This document shows, piece by piece, positions 45,225 to 52,645 of a stretch of DNA of 64,000 nt. The stretch lies in contig NZ_JBBPEV010000004.1 in the NCBI RefSeq assembly GCF_038069945.1, positions 124,001-188,000 on the forward strand, written 5' to 3'. Origin of the DNA: Aquabacterium sp. A3 (GTDB lineage Bacteria; Pseudomonadota; Gammaproteobacteria; Burkholderiales; Burkholderiaceae_C). A program made the position numbers and the translations under genes. Positions within the stretch are counted from its first letter, which is position 1, and every line of letters starts with the position of its first letter. The notes below the pieces were generated by a model. The model searched no databases. It was not told the origin of the DNA and worked only from the letters and a program-made list of their open reading frames with translations.

Positions 45225-45240
45225 TTGATGTGCGTATACT
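45213..45240 (+). promoter_or_regulatory. Putative promoter of the reductase/desaturase operon; transcript may be leaderless
   Basis: TAGACA (45213-45218) and TATACT (45235-45240) are separated by 16 bp, each one mismatch from consensus. The expected transcription start, 7 bp after the -10, coincides with the ATG at 45247, and no Shine-Dalgarno sequence precedes that ATG. Confidence 0.6.
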
Positions 45241-45246
45241 GATCGC

Positions 45247-46365
45247 ATGTCGTCGAACCTCTCCACCTCCTCTGCGCCGCTTTTGAAGCGCTGGCTTGAG
45301 CCCATGGTCGATCCGTCGGTGTTCGATTTCTGGGCCAGCCACGTCAACCCGACCTGGTCGTGGTCGCGCCCGCTGGCGCGCATCGTCTCGCGCCGCATCG
45401 AGGCGCTGGACACCGTGACCTTGGTGCTCAGGCCCAATCGGCACGTGGGCACCTACCTGCCTGGTCAACACGTGAATGTGTCGGCCGAAGTGCGTGGCCG
45501 CAAGGTCACGCGCAGCTACAGCCTGACCAGCCTGCCCTCTCAAGACACGATCAGCATCACCGTCAAACGGGTGGAGGGTGGTGCGCTGAGCACCCACCTC
45601 GTGCAACACGCCCAGGTGGGCGAGGTGCTGGAGATCGGCCCGGCTTTTGGGGACATGACCTTGCCCGCCCAGCCCAGCGGCCGCTGGTTGTTCCTGGCCG
45701 CTGGCAGTGGCATCACCCCCCTGATGGGGCTGACCCGGGCCCTGGCAGCCCGGCACATGCCAGTGGAGCTGACCCTGATCTACTGGGCCAAAACACGGGC
45801 CGAGCTCTGCTTTGTGCGCGAGTTGCAGGCCCTGGAGGCCCGCGAGCCACGCTTTCGTTTTGTGCCTGTGCTGACCCACGAGCCCGAGGTGCTGGCCCAT
45901 GAACACCGGGGCCTCATCAATCAGATGCAACTGGACCATCTGGTGCCCGCATGGCCCGAACACCAGGTCTACGCCTGCGGCCCCGGCGGCTTCGTGGAGG
46001 CCGCCCGCCAGTGGGTTCAGCCGCGGGCCCTGCGCTTCATGGCCGAGGGCTTCACACCCACCGCACCGGTGTCGGCGTCCACCTCTGCACTGCCCGACAC
46101 CGACGCCCGCACGGTGCACGTGCACCTGGCACGCACGGGCCGCACCCTGGCCGTCAGCACCGGCACCAGCTTGCTGGAGGCGCTGGAGGCCCAGGGCCTG
46201 AACCCGCGATCGGGCTGCCGCATGGGCATCTGCCACACCTGCGTGTGCACCCGCCACAGCGGCAGCACGCTGGACACCCAGCGCGGCGACATCACGAGCG
46301 AAGCCGACATGCCCGTGCGCCTGTGTGTCAGCCGCGCCAGCAGCGATCTCAGCCTCGACCTTTGA
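45247..46365 (+). CDS. Ferredoxin-reductase-type electron donor for fatty acid desaturase (DesC-like)
   Basis: A 372-residue flavo-iron-sulfur protein. The FAD site is in RSYSLTSLPSQ (RxYS), the NAD(P)H site GSGITPLMGL and YACGPGGFVEAA, and a C-terminal plant-type 2Fe-2S domain has CRMGICHTCVC plus a fourth Cys in VRLCVSRAS. It would pass electrons from NADPH to the diiron desaturase encoded 28 bp downstream. The ATG at 45247 may be leaderless; ATG at 45304 (MVDPSVFDFW) is an internal alternative, but the intervening residues look like normal protein. Confidence 0.88.
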   Translation: MSSNLSTSSAPLLKRWLEPMVDPSVFDFWASHVNPTWSWSRPLARIVSRRIEALDTVTLVLRPNRHVGTYLPGQHVNVSAEVRGRKVTRSYSLTSLPSQDTISITVKRVEGGALSTHLVQHAQVGEVLEIGPAFGDMTLPAQPSGRWLFLAAGSGITPLMGLTRALAARHMPVELTLIYWAKTRAELCFVRELQALEAREPRFRFVPVLTHEPEVLAHEHRGLINQMQLDHLVPAWPEHQVYACGPGGFVEAARQWVQPRALRFMAEGFTPTAPVSASTSALPDTDARTVHVHLARTGRTLAVSTGTSLLEALEAQGLNPRSGCRMGICHTCVCTRHSGSTLDTQRGDITSEADMPVRLCVSRASSDLSLDL

Positions 46366-46393
46366 ACCCTTTGCCTTGTTGACCACCGCCACC

Positions 46394-47527
46394 ATGAGCA
46401 CCCCAAGCCCTGCCCTGCCCCACCCGACACGCGCGATCGGCCCCGACGAACTGGCGCGCTTCGGTGCCGAGATCGACGCGCTGCGCGCCCGCACCGTGGC
46501 CGACCTGGGCGAGCGCGATGCCCGCTACATCCGTCGCATTTTCAAAGCCGTGCGCTACACCGAGATGGCCGGCCGTGTGCTGCTGATGTCGGGCCTGCTG
46601 CTGTCGGGTGTCTGGATGTGGGGCGTGTGGGCGCTCGGGGTGGCCCTGCTGGGCATCTCCAAGATCCTGGACAACATGGAGTTGGGGCACAACGTCATCC
46701 ACGGCCAGTTCGACTGGATGGGTGACCCTAAATTCCAGGGCAAGACCTTCGAGTGGGACATCGTCGGCACCAGCGACAGTTGGCGCAAGACGCACAACTT
46801 CAAGCACCACACCTACACGAACGTGCATGGCATGGACGACGACATCGGCTACGACGTGCTGCGCCTGTTTCCTGAGCAGAAGTGGCACCCGGCCACCTTG
46901 TTCCAACCCCTGTACGCCGTGATCTTTGCGCTGCTGTTCCAGTGGGGTGTGGCCATCCAGGATCTGCGCGTGGGCCGCGTCTTCATCGGCCGCATCACCT
47001 GGCGTCAGCTGGCGCGCGAGGCCGCGCCCACCGTGCGCAAGGCGCGCCGCCAGCTGGTCAAGGACTACGTGGTCTTTCCGCTGCTGGCCTGGCCGGTGTT
47101 CGGCATGGTGTTCCTGGGCAACCTGATCGCCAACGGCATTCGCAATGTGTGGACCTACACCGTGATCTTTTGTGGCCACTTCACCACCGACGTGCACACC
47201 TTCCCCAAGAGCGTGGTGAAGAACGAAACGCGCGCCCAGTGGTATCTGCGCCAGATCATGGGCTCGTCCAACCTGACGGGCAGCAAGCTGCTGCACATCA
47301 TGACGGGCAACCTCAGCCACCAGATCGAGCACCACCTGTTCCCCGACGTGCCGGCCAACCGCTATGCCGAGATGGCGCCCGTGGTGCGCGACATCTGCCG
47401 CCGCTACGGCATCCACTACAACACGGGCTCGATGGTGGGGCAGTTCAGCCAGGTGATCTGGCGCATCCTGCGGCACAGCTTCCCCAGCCAGCCGTCGGTG
47501 CCCTCGGGCGAACTGCAAACCCGCTGA
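46394..47527 (+). CDS. Membrane fatty-acid/acyl-CoA desaturase (DesB-like)
   Basis: A 377-residue integral membrane diiron enzyme. Three His boxes are visible: GHNVIHGQFD, THNFKHHTYTNVHG and SHQIEHHLFPDV. Hydrophobic segments flank them (VLLMSGLLLSGVWMWGVWAL; VFPLLAWPVFGMVFLGNLI). It introduces a double bond in acyl chains using electrons from the reductase upstream, and is likely repressed by the FabR/DesT-like protein. The upstream frame back to 46325 overlaps the reductase; ATG at 46394 is the sensible start. A terminator follows. Confidence 0.9.
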   Translation: MSTPSPALPHPTRAIGPDELARFGAEIDALRARTVADLGERDARYIRRIFKAVRYTEMAGRVLLMSGLLLSGVWMWGVWALGVALLGISKILDNMELGHNVIHGQFDWMGDPKFQGKTFEWDIVGTSDSWRKTHNFKHHTYTNVHGMDDDIGYDVLRLFPEQKWHPATLFQPLYAVIFALLFQWGVAIQDLRVGRVFIGRITWRQLAREAAPTVRKARRQLVKDYVVFPLLAWPVFGMVFLGNLIANGIRNVWTYTVIFCGHFTTDVHTFPKSVVKNETRAQWYLRQIMGSSNLTGSKLLHIMTGNLSHQIEHHLFPDVPANRYAEMAPVVRDICRRYGIHYNTGSMVGQFSQVIWRILRHSFPSQPSVPSGELQTR

Positions 47528-47545
47528 CGCCAGCACCCCTGGTAG

Positions 47546-47573
47546 AAACCCGCCCTATCATGGGCGGGTTTTC
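47546..47573 (+). terminator. Rho-independent terminator after the desaturase gene
   Basis: AAACCCGCCC and GGGCGGGTTT form a perfect 10-bp stem around TATCAT, followed by TTC after the stem's own T run. The 5' A-run also makes it work in the other direction. It ends about 18 bp before the thioesterase start. Confidence 0.8.
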
Positions 47574-47590
47574 ATTTGCCGCTCCCCCTC

Positions 47591-48046
47591 ATGGCCCGCA
47601 TCCAGTTTGATCTGCCCCCGGAGTTTCTGTTCAGCACGGACGTGCCCATCTACATCAGCCACGTCAATCAAGGCGGACACCTGGACAACGCGCTGTTGCT
47701 GACCCTCGTCTCCGAGGCCCGCGTGCGGTTCTTTCGGTGGCTGGGCTACCAGGGCGAACTGGACATCGAAGGGCTCACCCTGGTGGTGGGTGACATGATG
47801 GCCCAGTACAAGTCGGAAGCCTTCTACGGCGAAACCATGCAGATCGACATGGTGCCGGCCGACTTCAACAAGTACGGCTTTGACCTGGTGTTTCGCCTGC
47901 GAGACAAGGCCTCAGACCGCGAAGTGGCGCGCGGCAAGACCGGCGTGGTGTTCGTCGGCCCCAGCGCAGACGGCGGCAAAAAGGTCTCCGAGGTGCCCCA
48001 TGCCTTCATGGCCAGGCTGAGTGCGCGACAGCAACCCGCACACTGA
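47591..48046 (+). CDS. Hot-dog-fold acyl-CoA thioesterase-like protein
   Basis: A 151-residue protein of the 4HBT type. IYISHVNQGGHLDNALLLTL has the helix-start region with Asp (HLDNAL) used in YbgC-like thioesterases, and EARVRFFRWLGY and MMAQYKSEAFYGETMQIDM follow in family order. It probably hydrolyses acyl-CoA; the substrate is unknown. TTG at 47576 is a less likely earlier start. It converges with pgl, with two bases between the stops. Confidence 0.85.
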   Translation: MARIQFDLPPEFLFSTDVPIYISHVNQGGHLDNALLLTLVSEARVRFFRWLGYQGELDIEGLTLVVGDMMAQYKSEAFYGETMQIDMVPADFNKYGFDLVFRLRDKASDREVARGKTGVVFVGPSADGGKKVSEVPHAFMARLSARQQPAH

Positions 48047-48048
48047 CA

Positions 48049-48777
48049 TCAGTCCACATGAAAGAGGTGACACGGCACCTCGTCTTGCAGCAACACCATG
48101 CGGATGGGCCAGGGGTGCGTGTCGCCTGGCTGGCACGCCTGTTCCAGCAACTCGCGCTTGCCCGCCCCGGTGGTGTGCACCACGATGACGCGGCTGTCCA
48201 GCAAAGCGCGGGCGGTCAAGGTCAGGCGGGGCACAGGCACGTTGGGCAGCGCCGGCGCCGACACGGCCAGACAGCGCCGGTGGCCCTCCGGGTCCAGCGC
48301 CTCGGCCAGTTCAGGCGCGTGCGGAAACAACGACGCGGTGTGCCCGTCACTGCCCATGCCCAGCACCACCACGTCAGCAGGCCATGGCAAGGTGCTCAGC
48401 ATCGCCTCGGCACGGGCCTGGCGCGTGTGCTGATCGGGGTGCTCGCCCAGGGCCTCGTGAAGCAAGGGATGCAGTTGCGCTGAGCGGGCCTGCCCACGCA
48501 ACAGGTGCTGCCTCACCAGGCGCGCATTGCTGTGCTCATTCAGCTCGGGCACGCACCGCTCGTCGGCCAGGGTCACGTGCACCGCAGACCAGTCGAGCGG
48601 CCAGGCCGACAAGGCCTCGAAAAATGGAATCGGCGTGCTGCCGCCCGACACCACCAGCAGGGCCTGCCCACGCTCTCGCAGGGCCTCTTTGAGGTGGTCG
48701 GCCACGAAGGCGGCCAGCTCGCGCGCCAGGCCGTCGGGGTCCTGGGCGGCGTGCGTGTAAAAGGTGGGCGACTTCAT
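48049..48777 (-). CDS. pgl: 6-phosphogluconolactonase
   Basis: Second step of the oxidative pentose-phosphate or Entner-Doudoroff route. The 242-residue product has LLVVSGGSTPIPFFEALS, VHVTLADERCVPELNEHSNA and VVLGMGSDGHTASLFPHAPE, the three conserved blocks of the Pgl/DevB family. The ATG at 48777 (MKSPTFYTHA) is preferred to 48789. No zwf or edd lies next to it in the window. Confidence 0.93.
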   Translation of the reverse strand: MKSPTFYTHAAQDPDGLARELAAFVADHLKEALRERGQALLVVSGGSTPIPFFEALSAWPLDWSAVHVTLADERCVPELNEHSNARLVRQHLLRGQARSAQLHPLLHEALGEHPDQHTRQARAEAMLSTLPWPADVVVLGMGSDGHTASLFPHAPELAEALDPEGHRRCLAVSAPALPNVPVPRLTLTARALLDSRVIVVHTTGAGKRELLEQACQPGDTHPWPIRMVLLQDEVPCHLFHVD

Positions 48778-48815
48778 GCCGACCATCATAGGCCGAGGCC
48801 CGCGGGCGTGGCCGA

Positions 48816-49625
48816 TCAGATCAACTCGGTCACGTGCTCGGCCGGTTGGGCGGCAAGGTCATCGGCCAGGGTGGCGGCGAACGTCGCGCGCACGGCCTCT
48901 TCCATGGTGTAGCGCCCGGTGGGTTGCTGCGCCAACCAGCGTGCGGCAAACATGGCGCCTTGGCCAAACGCCTTGCCACTGATGCTTTCATGGATCAGGC
49001 GGATGGTTTGATTGGGCAGCCCGAAGATCACCTCGTGGCGCCCCACGATGCCCCCCACGCGGATGGAATTGACCTGGGTGGCGGGGTCCAGCCCCAGGGC
49101 AGAGGCCAGCTTGAGCGCCGTGCCCGACGTCTCGGGCTTGTCTCGGAAATGCTCCTCGACCACCTCGACGTCGGCATAAGGCGCCAGTCGCTGCATGAGC
49201 CGCGAAGCCACCAGCACAAAGTTGATGCCCAGGGTGATGTTGGGCGATTGCAGGATGGCCGTGAGGCCACACGCCTCATCCAGCACCTGCTGCTGCTCGG
49301 GCTCATAGCGAGAAATGGCCGACACGATGCGGCAGCCTTCGCGGGCCAGCATGGGGTAATGGCGCACCGCACAGGCCGACGAAAAATCAATCACCACGTC
49401 CACAGGGTGCGCACGCACGAACGCGGCGTTCAGCTCCGCTTCTGCGCACACCACAGGGGCCGCTTGGTCGGCGGGGTCGTCGGTGGCGGGCTGACGCCGC
49501 ACCGCCCAGCACAGGTCCATGTCCGGTGCGGCACGCAACTCGGACGCCACCAGGGCGCCAATGCGGCCCAGGCCCATGAGCCCCACCCTCAGGCGGCGGC
49601 CCCCCATCACGGGTCGTCGTTCCAT
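48816..49625 (-). CDS. DapB-fold NAD(P)-dependent dehydrogenase, not canonical dihydrodipicolinate reductase
   Basis: A 269-residue protein. The Rossmann start is LRVGLMGLGRIGALVASEL. The domain crossover has VVIDFSSACAVRHYP and LQSPNITLGINFVLVASRL, and the catalytic-side block is VVEEHFRDKPETSGTALKLA followed by SIRVGGIVGRHEVIFG. DapB has HH-x-x-K and SGTAL in this block; here the His pair is EEHF and the Lys is DK, so substrate use probably differs. 2,4-diaminopentanoate dehydrogenase and related enzymes are of this type. ATG at 49607 is an alternative start. It is divergent from bktB. Confidence 0.75.
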   Translation of the reverse strand: MERRPVMGGRRLRVGLMGLGRIGALVASELRAAPDMDLCWAVRRQPATDDPADQAAPVVCAEAELNAAFVRAHPVDVVIDFSSACAVRHYPMLAREGCRIVSAISRYEPEQQQVLDEACGLTAILQSPNITLGINFVLVASRLMQRLAPYADVEVVEEHFRDKPETSGTALKLASALGLDPATQVNSIRVGGIVGRHEVIFGLPNQTIRLIHESISGKAFGQGAMFAARWLAQQPTGRYTMEEAVRATFAATLADDLAAQPAEHVTELI

Positions 49626-49812
49626 GTCGTTCTCCTATCTGTGCAGCGGGAGGCCGATTCTATTTCCATTTGCACAAATACAAAATACCGAGGGACATTG
49701 ATCCCGGCAGACCATGGTGCAGTGCACGAAACAGGGATAATCTGACAAGCACCCAGTGCAGAATGCGCGTTCAATGTGCTGAACGCCTGCCCTCTTCCTT
49801 CTGGAGATTCCC

Positions 49813-50997
49813 ATGACACGTGAAGTCGTTTTCGTTGGTGCCGCCCGCACTGCCATTGGCAGCTTTGGTGGCGCTCTCAAGGATGTTCCGCCCGCCGACC
49901 TGGGCGCCCTGGTCATCAAGACCGCGCTGGAGCGCGCTGGCGTGCAAGCCAAGGACGTCGGCCATGTGGTCATGGGCAATGTCATTCCCACCGTTCCGCA
50001 AGACGCTTACATCAGCCGTGTCGCGGCCCTGAACGCGGGCGTGCCGCAAGAGGCCCCGGCATTCAACGTCAACCGCCTGTGCGGTTCGGGCCTGCAGGCC
50101 GTGGTGTCGGCGGCCCAGGCCATCTTGCTGGGCGACTGCGACGTGGCCATCGGCGCCGGCGCCGAATCCATGAGCCGTGGCGCCTACCTGGTCACCTCCA
50201 ACCGCTGGGGTGCCCGCATGGGCGATGTGAAGATGCTGGACTTCATGCTGGGCGCCCTGCACGATCCGCGTCTGCACATCCACATGGGCATCACCGCTGA
50301 AAACGTGGCCGCCCGTTACGAGATCAGCCGTGAGCAGCAAGACGCCTACGCCACGCAGTCGCAGCAGCGCGCCGCCGCCGCCATCGAGGCCGGCCGCTTC
50401 AAGGACCAGATCGTGCCGGTGGAGCTCAAGACCCGCAAGGGTGTGGTGCTGTTCGACACCGACGAAGGCGTGAAGGCCGACACCACCGCCGACGCGCTGG
50501 GCAAGATGAAGCCCGCCTTCAAGAAGGAAGAAGGCACGGTCACCGCCGGTAACGCCTCGACCCTGAACGACGGTGCTGGCGCCGTGGTGATGGCCTCGGC
50601 CGAGAAGGCCAAGGCCCTGGGTCTGAAGCCCCTGGCCCGCCTGGTGTCCTACGCCCACGCCGGTGTGGAGCCCGAGTACATGGGCATCGGCCCGGTGCCC
50701 GCCTCCAAGCTGGCGCTGGAGAAGGCCGGTCTGAAGGTGTCCGACCTCGACCTCATCGAAGCCAACGAGGCCTTCGCCGCCCAGGCCTGCGCCGTGTCCA
50801 AGGAAATGGGCTTCCCCAACGACAAGACCAACCCCAATGGTTCGGGCATTTCGCTGGGCCACCCCGTGGGCGCCACCGGCGCCATCCTGGTGACCAAGGC
50901 CATCTACGAACTGCAGCGCACTGGCGGTCGCTACGCCCTGATCACGATGTGCATTGGTGGTGGCCAGGGCATCGCGATGGTGATCGAACGCGTCTGA
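49813..50997 (+). CDS. bktB: Beta-ketothiolase / acetyl-CoA acetyltransferase (BktB-like)
   Basis: A 394-residue thiolase. Nucleophile Cys lies in NRLCGSGLQAVVSAAQ, the catalytic His in ISLGHPVGATGA, and the second Cys in MCIGGGQGIAM. MTREVVFVGAARTAIGSFGG and GALHDPRLHIHMGITAENVA match BktB of Cupriavidus closely from memory, which condenses acetyl-CoA with acetyl- or propionyl-CoA for PHA synthesis. AtoB-like degradation roles are also possible. TTCTGGAG 7-8 nt upstream is a good ribosome site. Its codons look highly biased, which suggests strong expression. Confidence 0.9.
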   Translation: MTREVVFVGAARTAIGSFGGALKDVPPADLGALVIKTALERAGVQAKDVGHVVMGNVIPTVPQDAYISRVAALNAGVPQEAPAFNVNRLCGSGLQAVVSAAQAILLGDCDVAIGAGAESMSRGAYLVTSNRWGARMGDVKMLDFMLGALHDPRLHIHMGITAENVAARYEISREQQDAYATQSQQRAAAAIEAGRFKDQIVPVELKTRKGVVLFDTDEGVKADTTADALGKMKPAFKKEEGTVTAGNASTLNDGAGAVVMASAEKAKALGLKPLARLVSYAHAGVEPEYMGIGPVPASKLALEKAGLKVSDLDLIEANEAFAAQACAVSKEMGFPNDKTNPNGSGISLGHPVGATGAILVTKAIYELQRTGGRYALITMCIGGGQGIAMVIERV

Positions 50998-51015
50998 GCG
51001 AACGGCTCATCGACG

Positions 51016-51045
51016 TGACACAGGGCCCTTCGGGGCCCTGTGTCA
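51016..51045 (+). terminator. UUCG-loop hairpin terminator after bktB
   Basis: TGACACAGGGCCC and GGGCCCTGTGTCA form a perfect 13-bp stem closed by a TTCG tetraloop, 18 bp after the bktB stop. It lacks a proper T-run (TTCCT follows), so it may act as a bidirectional or RNA-stabilising hairpin between bktB and the convergent patatin gene. Confidence 0.75.
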
Positions 51046-51066
51046 TTCCTGGGCGCGTGGAACGCC

Positions 51067-51954
51067 TCAGCGCCCACGCTGCAGCTTTTGTCGAATCACC
51101 GGCGCCAGGCGCTGTCCGGCCTGGAAGCCGGCCTCCACCAGCACGCGGCGCGCAGCAAAGTCGGTGCTGCTGATGCGCGAGACGTCTGGCCGCACGAGGA
51201 TGTCGGCGCGAGCGCCTTCCTGGCGCCGCAAGGCGTCGCCCATGATCTCGAACGAACGCAACAACACCTGGAACAAGCCCCCACCCCGCTCCTGAAGGTT
51301 GCCGGGATCGGCGCCGCCCACGTCAACGGCCACCACCAGCTCGTACCCTTCGGCACGGGCCGACTGCACGGGGATGGGGCTGATCAGCCCGCCGTCCAGA
51401 AACTCTTCGTCGCCTCGCGCAGCCGGCAAAAACACCCCCGGCAAGCTGCACGAGGCACGCACGGCAAAGCCCGCATCCCCTTGTTTGAACACATGCAGCG
51501 CGCCCTGCGGGTAACGGGTGGCCACCGCCCGAAACGGGATGGGAAAGGATTCGATGGGGCGGCGCTCCAGTTGCTGGTTCACAAAGGCCTGCAGGGCATG
51601 CCCCGACACGATGCCCCGTCGCGCGCCGGCCTGCCCGGCCACCAGGTCGATCACCTCGTCGTCGCGCACGCGGTAAGCGAGTGACTCCATGGCCGCTGCC
51701 GTGACGCCAGCGGCCCAAAAGGCCCCCACCAGCGCGCCGGCGCTGGCACCGAAGATGGCGTCAGGGCGGATGCCATGAGCCTCCAGCGCCTTGATCACGC
51801 CAATGTGGGCAAACCCACGGGCCGAACCGCCGCCCAACACCAGCGCCATGCGGGGCGCCGCTTCGCTCTGGGCCCGCAGCACGCCTGGCCAGCCCACCGT
51901 CGACGCACCACCCAGAACCAGCGCCTGGCTCAACCACTGCCGGCGTGTGCTCAT
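51067..51954 (-). CDS. Patatin-like phospholipase with twin-arginine-like signal
   Basis: A 295-residue lipase-like protein. The N-terminus STRRQWLSQALVLGGAS resembles a Tat signal (RR, hydrophobic core, AQS cleavage). The catalytic dyad is Ser in IFGASAGALVGAF and Asp in EFLDGGLISPIPV, with oxyanion loop LVLGGGSARGFAHIGV. Esterase or phospholipase activity in the periplasm is likely. The start overlaps the stop of the OmpA-type lipoprotein gene (ATGA), so the two are co-translated. It converges with bktB. Confidence 0.88.
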   Translation of the reverse strand: MSTRRQWLSQALVLGGASTVGWPGVLRAQSEAAPRMALVLGGGSARGFAHIGVIKALEAHGIRPDAIFGASAGALVGAFWAAGVTAAAMESLAYRVRDDEVIDLVAGQAGARRGIVSGHALQAFVNQQLERRPIESFPIPFRAVATRYPQGALHVFKQGDAGFAVRASCSLPGVFLPAARGDEEFLDGGLISPIPVQSARAEGYELVVAVDVGGADPGNLQERGGGLFQVLLRSFEIMGDALRRQEGARADILVRPDVSRISSTDFAARRVLVEAGFQAGQRLAPVIRQKLQRGR

Positions 51955-52547
51955 CGCGGCCCCGCCGCCGTGGCCGGCAGGTTCAGGGGGCTGGCGGTCA
52001 CGGCCTCCAGTTCGGCCTTCAAACGCGCAAAAGCATCTTCAAAGGCGTTGGCCGGTTGCCCCTTGGTGAGCCGGGCCACCGTTTCATTCAGCACGATGAG
52101 CTCGACGCGGCGGTTCAAGCGGCGCCCGACGGCCACATCATTGGGGGCCAGAGGTTGTTGCATGCCCACCCCCACGGCCTTGAGCCGAGAGGCCGCCACC
52201 CCCCGCGCCTGCAGGGCCTGGGCCACCGCATCGGCCCGACGTTGCGACAGTTGCAGGTTGTAGCTGCCAGCGCCGATGTTGTCGGTGTGTCCTTCCAGCA
52301 GCAGGTGCTCCGTGGTCTGGGTGCGAAGGATGTCGGCGACGCGGTCCAGGTAAGGCCCCGCCGATGCCGACAGGGTGTCCTGGTCAAAATCGAACAACAG
52401 GTGTTCAGCCAGCCAGATCATGACGCCACGATCGGTCTGCGCCACCGCCAGCGTCACCCGAGGTGAGGGCTTGTGGGCACAGCCCACCATCAGCCCCGCC
52501 AGTGCCCCCAGCCAAAGGACCACCAGGCAGGATCGCCACCATCTCAT
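51951..52547 (-). CDS. OmpA-family peptidoglycan-binding lipoprotein
   Basis: A 198-residue lipoprotein. The signal ends LAGLMVGCAHKP, a lipobox. The OmpA-C domain has LLFDFDQDTLSASAGPYLD, LLLEGHTDNIGAGSYNLQLS with the conserved Asp, and QRRADAVAQAL and RRLNRRVELIVL with the two Arg that bind diaminopimelate. A helical tail follows. MFTEKHG upstream (ATG 52568) is an alternative start. Coupled to the patatin gene. Confidence 0.88.
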   Translation of the reverse strand: MRWWRSCLVVLWLGALAGLMVGCAHKPSPRVTLAVAQTDRGVMIWLAEHLLFDFDQDTLSASAGPYLDRVADILRTQTTEHLLLEGHTDNIGAGSYNLQLSQRRADAVAQALQARGVAASRLKAVGVGMQQPLAPNDVAVGRRLNRRVELIVLNETVARLTKGQPANAFEDAFARLKAELEAVTASPLNLPATAAGPR

Positions 52548-52569
52548 GCCATGCTTCTCCGTGAACATT

Positions 52570-52596
52570 GTGTCTGCCCCCGATTAGGGCAGACAC
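52570..52596. terminator. Stem-loop between RND pump gene and lipoprotein gene
   Basis: GTGTCTGCCC and GGGCAGACAC form a perfect 10-bp stem with loop CCGATTA. A second, shorter hairpin (CCCCCT/AGGGGG, 52621-52638) lies between it and the RND stop. Neither has a T-run, so they may terminate weakly or protect the efflux mRNA 3' end. Confidence 0.5.
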
Positions 52597-52645
52597 CAGG
52601 CGTGATCAGAAGCGAAGCACCCCCCTCATGCAAGGGGGTTGACGG

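Noticed and set aside
49668..49679. Short palindrome ATTTG-CA-CAAAT between the DapB-like gene and bktB
   Set aside because: The arms are only five bases, in an AT-rich promoter gap where chance matches are common.
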